From an uncultured Alphaproteobacteria bacterium (GTDB lineage: Bacteria; Pseudomonadota; Alphaproteobacteria; Rs-D84), in assembly GCA_947304085.1 (NCBI GenBank), contig CAMZAC010000045.1:1-5875 (forward strand): a stretch of 5,875 nucleotides of DNA, in the 5' to 3' direction. Under the pieces are notes generated by a model. That model was not told where the DNA came from and made no database searches. It worked only from the letters and a program-made list of their open reading frames with translations. The position numbers and the translations under genes were made by a program. Positions 1 through 5,310 of the stretch are shown here, piece after piece (the first letter of the stretch is position 1; every line of letters starts with the position of its first letter).

Positions 1-269
1 ATCTTGAAAACATGAATGAATTCTTTAAAGATTTTCCAAATCATGCTCGCTATGCGTTTATGCTTTCTTCGTCAGCAAAATCGTTATCAGAAGTTAAATT
101 CAAGGAGCCATGTTCTCTTATTTTTGGGAACGAGGCAACAGGTCTGCCTGGAGACTATACCGATTTCTGTGAACCAGTTATAATAAAACATTCTTCGGAC
201 ATAGACAGTCTGAATTTATCTATGGCCGCAGGTATAGCTATGTTTGAATTCACAAGAAACAATTGGTAA
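1..269 (+). CDS. SpoU/TrmH-type RNA 2'-O-methyltransferase, C-terminal fragment (5' end outside the window)
   Basis: The reading frame is open to the left edge (first full codon at 3), so the ATG at 12 is probably internal; about 88 C-terminal residues are visible. They carry the two signature motifs of the SPOUT (SpoU) fold. Motif 2 is IFGNEATGLP (visible residues 40-49). Motif 3 is IDSLNLSMAAGIAMFEF (67-83). Together these form the trefoil knot that binds S-adenosylmethionine. Family members of about 150-250 residues methylate a ribose 2'-OH in tRNA or rRNA; the substrate cannot be told from this piece. The chain ends right after motif 3, as is normal for the catalytic domain. It stops in TAA 185 bp before cysS. 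There is no hairpin directly after the stop, so some read-through toward cysS is possible. The family is secure; the exact member (TrmL-, TrmH- or RlmB-like) is not. Confidence 0.88.
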   Translation, partial: LENMNEFFKDFPNHARYAFMLSSSAKSLSEVKFKEPCSLIFGNEATGLPGDYTDFCEPVIIKHSSDIDSLNLSMAAGIAMFEFTRNNW

Positions 270-291
270 AACCAAAATAGTTAGATGCTTT

Positions 292-319
292 TTGCTTGAA
301 TATTTATTGTCGATATAAT
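292..319 (+). promoter_or_regulatory. Candidate distal sigma70-type promoter upstream of cysS
   Basis: TTGCTT (292-297) and a perfect TATAAT (314-319) are separated by 16 bp. A start would fall near 326, giving a leader of about 130 nt before cysS. The region is very AT-rich, so chance matches are common. An alternative pair in the same stretch is TTGTCG (307-312) with TATGAT (331-336), 18 bp apart. Confidence 0.3.
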
Positions 320-382
320 ACAATACTTGTTATGATGATTTTATTTATCAATTTTTACTGTTGTTGATAGTATACGTTTTTT

Positions 383-399
383 GCAAACATAGTGTTTGC
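383..399 (+). promoter_or_regulatory. Short perfect inverted repeat upstream of cysS (operator or weak terminator candidate)
   Basis: GCAAACA (383-389) and TGTTTGC (393-399) are exact reverse complements around a 3-nt centre. The right arm covers the first four bases of the -35 box of the proximal cysS promoter candidate, where a bound protein would compete with RNA polymerase. The arm is followed by TTTATTATT, so it could instead be a weak intrinsic terminator for the upstream methyltransferase gene. A stem of 7 bp with three G-C pairs is weak for that role. Confidence 0.35.
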
Positions 400-424
400 T
401 TTATTATTCCTAATTCAATATAAT
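396..424 (+). promoter_or_regulatory. Candidate proximal promoter of cysS
   Basis: TTGCTT (396-401) and TATAAT (419-424) are separated by the ideal 17 bp. Transcription would start near 431, giving a leader of about 24 nt that contains the AAGGA ribosome binding site at 442-446. Its -35 sequence is the same as that of the distal candidate. This is the best promoter match in the window, but it rests on sequence resemblance only. Confidence 0.45.
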
Positions 425-454
425 TAAATCAATTTAAACCAAAGGATTAGCCTT

Positions 455-1870
455 ATGCAAATCAGATTATATAATACTATGACCAGAAAATTAGAAGAGT
501 TCAAGCCCATTACACCAAATCATGTCGGTTATTATAATTGCGGCCCAACGGTTTATTGGGATCAACACCTTGGTAATATGCGGGCGTTTTTGAATGCAGA
601 TATTTTGAAGCGCATGTTGTTGGCAAATGGATATACAGTGAATCATGTTATGAATTATACGGATGTTGGACATTTGACCAGTGATGAAGATACTGGCGAA
701 GACAAAATGGAAAAGGGTGCCGCGCGTGAAAATATGTCTGTGTGGGAAGTTGCAGCTAAATATATTAAAAATTGCGAACGAGATATGGCTTCATTGAATA
801 TTTTGCCCCCAACACATGCTGTGCGTGCCACAGACCACATCAAAGAACAAATTGAATTGTTGCAAAAATTGGAAAAAATGGGATTTACATATGAAATACC
901 TGGTGATGGCATTTATTACGATACATCAAAATTCCCAGATTATGGCGCGTTAGGGGGACAAAATTTATCTGAATTGCGCGGTGGTGCACGTATAGAAAAC
1001 AATGGTAAACGCAATATAACAGATTTTGCTTTATGGAAATTTTCACCTAAAGATGCCAAACGTCAAATGGAATGGGATAGTCCATGGGGTGTTGGTTTCC
1101 CTGGATGGCATCTGGAATGCAGCGCTATGAGTATGAAATATTTGGGCGATCATTTTGATATTCATTCCGGTGGACAAGAACATATCAAAGTGCACCATAC
1201 TAATGAAATAGCACAATCTGAACCTATTGTTGGTAAACCGTGGGTACATTATTGGGTGCATTGGGAATGGTTATTATTGAAAGGTGGCAAGATGGCGAAG
1301 TCTTCGGGTTCTTTTTGGACAGTGCAGGGCTTGATTGACAAAGGTTATGATCCAATGGCATACAGATATTTGGTGTCGCTGGGGCATTATCGTCAGCCAA
1401 TATCATTTTCTATGGAATCTTTGGATGCGGCTGCGGCTGGATATAAAAATATAGTTCGCAAAGTAGCTGATTTAATGAACGATAAATCTGGCGATATTGA
1501 CCAAGATTTGTATCAACAATGGCATGATAAAATCTTGGCACCCGTTTCTGATAACCTGAAAACAGCCGAGACATTGGTTGTAATCCAAGATTTATTGAAA
1601 GATAAAATTGTGAATAATGCTACTAAGTTTGCTTTGTTTGGTTTTATCGATGAATTATTGGGTTTGCAATTTATTGACCGTGCGACCAAATTGCACGAAC
1701 TAGAATCAGAAACCGCACCAGAAAACATTCAAGAATTGGCACAAAAACGTCTGGAAGCAAAAAAATCACGTGATTTTGCAACAGCTGATGCGTTGCGCAA
1801 TGAGATAGATTCTTTGGGTTGGACAGTGATGGATGCAGTTGATGGATTCAAACTGATAAAAAAACAATAA
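455..1870 (+). CDS. cysS: Cysteinyl-tRNA synthetase (cysteine--tRNA ligase), divergent type
   Basis: The enzyme joins cysteine to tRNA-Cys using ATP in the cytoplasm. The 471 residues are a full-length class I synthetase. The first signature is CGPTVYWDQHLGN (29-41), a HIGH-box variant. The second is KMAKS (279-283) in place of KMSKS. The four zinc ligands that read cysteine in the E. coli enzyme are kept as C29, C222 (in WHLECSAMS), H247 and E251 (in HHTNEIAQSE). The anticodon-binding tail is seen at about 427-467 (KSRDFATADALRNEIDSLGW). The ATG at 455 follows AAGGA by 8 bp. The segment after the first helix reads NYTDVGHLTSDEDTGEDKM (67-85), where the usual enzyme has a NITDVDDKI-type motif. 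The zinc region reads SGGQEHIKVHH rather than GGGxDLxFPHH. From memory, this pattern resembles CysRS of candidate-phyla bacteria and some Firmicutes, not the typical alphaproteobacterial form. Transfer is possible but not shown. Confidence 0.97.
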   Translation: MQIRLYNTMTRKLEEFKPITPNHVGYYNCGPTVYWDQHLGNMRAFLNADILKRMLLANGYTVNHVMNYTDVGHLTSDEDTGEDKMEKGAARENMSVWEVAAKYIKNCERDMASLNILPPTHAVRATDHIKEQIELLQKLEKMGFTYEIPGDGIYYDTSKFPDYGALGGQNLSELRGGARIENNGKRNITDFALWKFSPKDAKRQMEWDSPWGVGFPGWHLECSAMSMKYLGDHFDIHSGGQEHIKVHHTNEIAQSEPIVGKPWVHYWVHWEWLLLKGGKMAKSSGSFWTVQGLIDKGYDPMAYRYLVSLGHYRQPISFSMESLDAAAAGYKNIVRKVADLMNDKSGDIDQDLYQQWHDKILAPVSDNLKTAETLVVIQDLLKDKIVNNATKFALFGFIDELLGLQFIDRATKLHELESETAPENIQELAQKRLEAKKSRDFATADALRNEIDSLGWTVMDAVDGFKLIKKQ

Positions 1871-1889
1871 AATTTTTATAAAAAACTGC

Positions 1890-1917
1890 TTGAATATAGC
1901 ACTTTTTGTGCTATATT
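1890..1917 (+). promoter_or_regulatory. Candidate promoter of the trcR-rpoD unit
   Basis: TTGAAT (1890-1895) and TATATT (1912-1917) are separated by 16 bp. A start near 1924 would leave a leader of about 20 nt with the ribosome binding site AAGGA at 1934-1938. Both boxes lie within the arms of a palindrome. The match is moderate; read-through from cysS is the alternative source of trcR transcripts. Confidence 0.33.
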
Positions 1918-1919
1918 TA
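1891..1919 (+). promoter_or_regulatory. Palindrome between cysS and trcR (operator or hairpin)
   Basis: AATATAGCAC (1893-1902) is exactly complementary to GTGCTATATT (1908-1917) around a TTTTT loop. One G-T and one more T-A pair extend the stem to 12 bp (1891-1902 with 1908-1919). After the stem the sequence reads TGGCACG, so the run of T expected of an intrinsic terminator is missing. That makes it a poor terminator for cysS. It fits better as a symmetric operator, because the arms hold the -35 and -10 boxes of the candidate trcR promoter, or as an RNA hairpin in a read-through transcript. Confidence 0.45.
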
Positions 1920-1944
1920 TGGCACGTCTTAAAAAGGAATATCA

Positions 1945-2472
1945 ATGAATTACCCATATATGCCAAAATCTACCGCTTTGTGGTTGATTGAAAATACAGC
2001 TTTAACTTTCGAACAGATTGGCGAATTTTGTGGTTTGCATGAATTGGAAGTCAAAAATATCGCTGATGCAGAATCTAATAAAATGCAGGGGCTGAACCCG
2101 ATTATCAATGGTCAGGTTTCGCGCGAAGATATTGAAAGATGCGAAGCAGATCCAAATGCACGCTTAGTTCTTCGTGATGCTATTATCGAAGCTCAGAAAA
2201 AACAAAATAAAAAAGGTGTTGGTTATACACCAAAATTGCACCGTCAAAACCGTTTGGGTGGCATTTTGTGGATTTTGAAAAACTACCCAGAGTTATCAGA
2301 TGGTCAGGTTGCTCGTTTAATGCGCAGCACAAATCCAACTGTAAAATCTATTCGTGAAAAGACACACAAATCTTATTCTGTTATCCAGATTCAAAGCCCA
2401 TTGGTGTTAGGGTTAATTTCTGAATCGGCATTGCATGATGCAATTGCAAAAGCTCAAAAATCGCACAAATAA
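1945..2472 (+). CDS. trcR: Cell-cycle transcriptional regulator TrcR (DUF1013 family)
   Basis: This 175-residue protein matches the DUF1013 family, annotated as the alphaproteobacterial cell-cycle regulator TrcR. The hallmarks I recognise are the start MPKSTALWLIENTALTFEQI (6-25), FCGLHELEVKNIAD (28-41) with GLNPIINGQ soon after (49-57), ILWILKNYPELSDGQVARL (107-125) and PTVKSIREKTH (131-141). The two helix-rich blocks at about 12-42 and 104-141 look like helix-turn-helix units, which fits DNA binding. The linker at about 80-100 is rich in K and Q. The ATG at 1945 follows AAGGA by 6 bp and matches the usual N-terminus. The protein ends a little after the second helical block and seems somewhat shorter than relatives of about 200 residues. 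rpoD starts 34 bp downstream with no terminator between, so the two genes are probably co-transcribed. The family call is strong; the target genes are unknown. Confidence 0.93.
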   Translation: MNYPYMPKSTALWLIENTALTFEQIGEFCGLHELEVKNIADAESNKMQGLNPIINGQVSREDIERCEADPNARLVLRDAIIEAQKKQNKKGVGYTPKLHRQNRLGGILWILKNYPELSDGQVARLMRSTNPTVKSIREKTHKSYSVIQIQSPLVLGLISESALHDAIAKAQKSHK

Positions 2473-2506
2473 GTTTTATGTTTCACAATAAATCAAAGGT
2501 TTTTTT

Positions 2507-4600
2507 ATGGCTAAAAAACTAGATGAAGCAACAAGATTATTAATAGATTCTTTGCCAGAAAGTTTGAAAGAATTGGCGCTGTCTGCTACAGAGATTGGCT
2601 ATCTGTCTCAAATGGACTTTAATGCTGCTATTGAAGCTGACGAAGTCCCAGAAGACGAACGTGACGAAGTTCTTGAATTTTTTAAGCAAGATTTGGATTT
2701 AGAGGTTATTGAAACCGATGGCGATAAATTTGCTCGTGATATGGAAAAATATTACGAAGAAGATGAAGACGATTATAATCGTGATAAATCGCATGATTTA
2801 TTAAATGCTGATGCCGAACAAGTTGATGTTAATGATGAAGATTATGAATATTATGCCAAACAGTTAGAGCGCAGTTCTACAGGTAATTTGGTTCTTGGCG
2901 TTCAAGATTCTGTTCAATCTTATCTGAAGCAAATAGGAACAGTTCAATTGTTGACAGCCGCAGGCGAAATAGCTATTGCGCAACGTATCGAAGCTGCATC
3001 CAGATTGATGGTTTATGGTTTGTGTGAAAGCCCTATGACGATTCAGGCGATGTTAGATTGGTACCAACAATTATTAAATGGCGATATTCGTTTGCGTCAT
3101 ATTGTTAATTTAGAGGTTATGTATTCCAGTGAATCAGAACAAAAATCTTTGGCGGCTTTGGCAGATACTTTAAAGTCCAAGGGTGTAGAGCAGGTTGATG
3201 ATCTGGATGATGACGATTTAGACGATTTAGCAGAGTCTGTTGCATCTGATGATGAAGATGAAGAAAATGAAGACGATTTAGAAGGTGAGGATGGTAAAAA
3301 GGAAGATTCTCAACGTGGTTCGTCTGGTGTTCCAATTCCGGTTATGGAAGATTCTTTGATGCCAATGATTACAGATTTGTTCACAAAAATTAAACGCATA
3401 TTTACCAGTATGCAGAAATTACAATCAAAACGTTTAGATAATTTGTTAACTTCATCAAAACCAGACGAAGCACTTGAAAAAAAATATACCAAGGCGCGTT
3501 TAGAATTGTTTGAATATGTTGGCAAAATTCGTCTGAATGATGACAGAATTGCCGAAATCATGGAAAAACTAACTCAACGTGATCAACTGCTAATGGGCTT
3601 AGAAGGTAAGATGTTGCGTTTGGCGTTGGCATGTAAAATTAAACGTGAAGATTTCTTGGCAGAATATACTGGTAACGAATTAAACCGTAATTGGGTTAAA
3701 AAATTGGCAAAAAATAAAAGTGTTGCTTGGCAGAATTTTGCCAAAAAGCATGAAGCCGATGTTTTGAAAATTCAAGAAGACATAACCGCTATTGCTAAAG
3801 AAACAGGTCAACCAACAGCAGAATATAAAAAAGTGGTTGAACTGGTACGTCGTGGTCAAGCTGAAGCAGCGCGTGCAAAACGCGAAATGATAGAGGCTAA
3901 TTTACGCTTGGTTATCAAGTTTGCCAAAAAGTCTAGCAATCGTGGGTTAGGTTTAGATTTTTCTGATTTGGTCCAAGATGGTAATATTGGTTTAATGAAA
4001 GCGGTTGATAAATTTGATTATCGTTTGGGAAACAAGTTTTCCACATATGCTACAAACTGGATACAACAGGGTATTTCACGCAGTATCGCGGATCAGGCTC
4101 GTACAATCAGAATACCTGTGCATATGATTGATAATATTCATAAAATTCAACGCGCTTCGCGACAGTTTATGCATAAATACGGTCGTCAGCCAACTGCAGA
4201 AGAATTATCAAAGATTATATATCTGCCAGTTGACAAGATACACAAGGCTATGAAATCAAATCTGAAACCAATTTCTTTGGAAGCACCAGTAGGTACCGAA
4301 GATGACAGTTCCAGAATTGAAATTATTGCGGACGAAACAGCCAGAAATCCGTTCACATCTGCAGCGCAAAAAAATCTACGCAAAATTGTGACTCAAATTC
4401 TGTCTGAATTGGATCCAAAAGAAGAAACTGTATTACGTCAACGTTTTGGTATGAGTACTAATAAAACTAGCACTTTGGAAGAGGTTGGCGAATATATTGG
4501 TGTGACGCGTGAACGTATACGTCAAATCGAACAAAAGGCGTTAAATAAATTAAAGCATCCAACACGTGCACGTAAATTACGCAGTTTCTTGGAAGATTAA
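2507..4600 (+). CDS. rpoD: RNA polymerase primary sigma factor RpoD (sigma70 group 1), divergent in region 2
   Basis: This is the housekeeping sigma factor that brings RNA polymerase to promoters. The 697 residues contain region 1.1 (about 10-70), region 1.2 (128-162, with VQSYLKQIGTVQLLTAAGEI), and a long non-conserved region with a very acidic stretch (230-267). Regions 2.1-2.4 span about 453-538, region 3 about 539-610, and region 4 about 625-697, with the DNA-reading helix VTRERIRQIEQKAL (666-679). Region 1.1 and the length separate it from RpoH. By ungapped comparison with E. coli, Y430, W434, Q437 and R441 are kept (Y514, W518, Q521, R525). R423, Y425, W433 and R436 are replaced by L507, N509, N517 and Q520, and T440 by S524. 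Two extra residues lie between regions 2.1 and 2.2. The ATG at 2507 follows AAAGG by 7 bp. trcR is directly upstream instead of the dnaG common in this class. Confidence 0.96.
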   Translation: MAKKLDEATRLLIDSLPESLKELALSATEIGYLSQMDFNAAIEADEVPEDERDEVLEFFKQDLDLEVIETDGDKFARDMEKYYEEDEDDYNRDKSHDLLNADAEQVDVNDEDYEYYAKQLERSSTGNLVLGVQDSVQSYLKQIGTVQLLTAAGEIAIAQRIEAASRLMVYGLCESPMTIQAMLDWYQQLLNGDIRLRHIVNLEVMYSSESEQKSLAALADTLKSKGVEQVDDLDDDDLDDLAESVASDDEDEENEDDLEGEDGKKEDSQRGSSGVPIPVMEDSLMPMITDLFTKIKRIFTSMQKLQSKRLDNLLTSSKPDEALEKKYTKARLELFEYVGKIRLNDDRIAEIMEKLTQRDQLLMGLEGKMLRLALACKIKREDFLAEYTGNELNRNWVKKLAKNKSVAWQNFAKKHEADVLKIQEDITAIAKETGQPTAEYKKVVELVRRGQAEAARAKREMIEANLRLVIKFAKKSSNRGLGLDFSDLVQDGNIGLMKAVDKFDYRLGNKFSTYATNWIQQGISRSIADQARTIRIPVHMIDNIHKIQRASRQFMHKYGRQPTAEELSKIIYLPVDKIHKAMKSNLKPISLEAPVGTEDDSSRIEIIADETARNPFTSAAQKNLRKIVTQILSELDPKEETVLRQRFGMSTNKTSTLEEVGEYIGVTRERIRQIEQKALNKLKHPTRARKLRSFLED

Positions 4601-4604
4601 AACC

Positions 4605-4638
4605 AAACACCCGTTGAAATATTTTCAGCGGGTGTTTT
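4605..4638 (+). terminator. Intrinsic terminator of rpoD
   Basis: It begins 4 bp after the rpoD stop. AAACACCCG (4605-4613) pairs perfectly with CGGGTGTTT (4629-4637). The stem continues inward through one T-G wobble and five further pairs (TGAAA with TTTCA) to a 3-nt loop at 4620-4622. The helix of about 15 bp ends in TTTT (4635-4638). The GC-rich core and T end make it the clearest terminator in the window, although its T run is short. Confidence 0.85.
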
Positions 4639-4646
4639 GAAATTAA

Positions 4647-4654
4647 AAGGAGAT
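4647..4654 (+). promoter_or_regulatory. Strong ribosome binding site that fixes the start of the kinase gene
   Basis: AAGGAGAT lies 6-14 bp before the ATG at 4661, a near-perfect Shine-Dalgarno match. It rules out the in-frame TTG at 4637, which sits inside the terminator's 3' arm and has no such site in front of it. Confidence 0.8.
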
Positions 4655-4660
4655 ATAAAA

Positions 4661-5272
4661 ATGAAAAATGCTGTTTTATTTTGTACAGGGGTATCTGGAA
4701 CAGGAAAAAGTCATTTTATAAAAAATTATTTATCTGATGCAGCATTTTATAATTTAAAATCTGCCACAACACGCCCAATGCGCGAAGGTGAACAAGATGG
4801 ACGTGAATATTATTTTCGCGATGAAAAATATTTTGATAATGAAAAATTCGCTACAAAATTGTGGGTAAATGAGCAATTTTGGCAGCCTGGCATGCCTAAA
4901 TGGCTTTATGGTGTTCCAGAAAACGAGATATTTTATCATCTTGGACATGATTTTACATATGATGTAATTCAGCCATGTTATGTTCGCCAAATGATAGATT
5001 GGTTTCGTAAAAGAAATCTTACTGCATATTATGAATTCAAAATTTTGTGGTTCCAACCATGGCAAACAATAGATGCTATTGTTAAAGAACGTAAAAATAT
5101 GCCAAATGATTTAAAGGTGCGTCAAACAAATACTTGCAATAGACAAGATTTTACAAAAGCGCACCTGGTGCCAGATTTTACATTGTTGAACAGCCCACAA
5201 AGACAAATAATTAACGACAGAATAAAGACATATATTCAATCATTGATTTCAGATTATGCAAAACAAAAATAA
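4661..5272 (+). CDS. Guanylate-kinase-like P-loop nucleotide kinase, divergent
   Basis: The protein has 203 residues, close to bacterial guanylate kinase (about 205). A Walker A loop GVSGTGKS (10-17) is followed by KSATTRPMREGEQDGREYYF (33-52). This matches the GMP-binding segment of guanylate kinases, with S34, R38, R41 and Y50 at the spacing of the yeast enzyme. E71 and D101 are plausible matches for two further GMP contacts. Y83-G84-V85-P86 resembles the YGTP motif but has V in place of the S/T contact. R144 and R154 could be lid arginines, and LLN (175-177) resembles the adenine-side VVN. The stretch 67-84 is rich in W, F and Y and seems longer than in Gmk. True Gmk activity is uncertain; a related nucleotide or nucleic-acid-end kinase is possible. 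The start at ATG 4661 is set by AAGGAG. The gene follows the rpoD terminator by 22 bp, leaving little room for its own promoter. Confidence 0.72.
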   Translation: MKNAVLFCTGVSGTGKSHFIKNYLSDAAFYNLKSATTRPMREGEQDGREYYFRDEKYFDNEKFATKLWVNEQFWQPGMPKWLYGVPENEIFYHLGHDFTYDVIQPCYVRQMIDWFRKRNLTAYYEFKILWFQPWQTIDAIVKERKNMPNDLKVRQTNTCNRQDFTKAHLVPDFTLLNSPQRQIINDRIKTYIQSLISDYAKQK

Positions 5273-5296
5273 CACCGTAATTGGTGCTATTTTTTT
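5265..5296. terminator. Bidirectional terminator-like hairpin between convergent genes
   Basis: CACCG (5273-5277) pairs with TGGTG (5282-5286), including one G-T pair, around TAAT. It is flanked by AAAAATA on the left and TATTTTT on the right, which extend the stem after one A-C mismatch (5272 with 5287). The plus strand has T7 at 5290-5296 and the minus strand has a T-rich run from 5271 down to 5265, so it could end transcription of both converging genes. The GC core is short, so efficiency may be modest. Confidence 0.6.
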
Positions 5297-5310
5297 ATTA
5301 TGGGATATGT

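Noticed and set aside
270..454. T-box or other riboswitch leader before cysS
   Set aside because: No T-box-like conserved sequence or specifier structure is visible, and T-boxes are essentially a Gram-positive feature. The gap shows only short AT-rich promoter-like boxes and a 7-bp palindrome.
491..1728. Several minus-strand open frames inside cysS
   Set aside because: They are shadows of a clear synthetase frame, have no ribosome binding sites or recognisable domains, and contain unlikely compositions.
2951..2979. Perfect TTGACA inside rpoD as an internal promoter
   Set aside because: No acceptable -10 box lies 16-18 bp downstream (TATTGC at best), and it falls in the conserved region 1.2 codons.
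3199..3300. Repeated GAT/GAC/GAA codons resembling a tandem DNA repeat
   Set aside because: The repeat units are irregular, and an acidic low-complexity stretch is known from this part of other primary sigmas such as E. coli sigma70.
3117..3335. Histidine- and leucine-rich minus-strand frame inside rpoD
   Set aside because: The composition is the antisense of the acidic Asp/Glu codon run of the sigma non-conserved region; it is not a gene.
4637..4660. In-frame TTG start that would add eight residues to the kinase
   Set aside because: It lies in the 3' arm of the rpoD terminator with no ribosome binding site in front of it, while AAGGAG stands 8 bp before ATG 4661, directly ahead of the P-loop strand.
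4754..5065. 103-codon minus-strand frame opposite the kinase
   Set aside because: It overlaps the kinase frame, which has a strong ribosome binding site and conserved motifs; the antisense product has no recognisable features.
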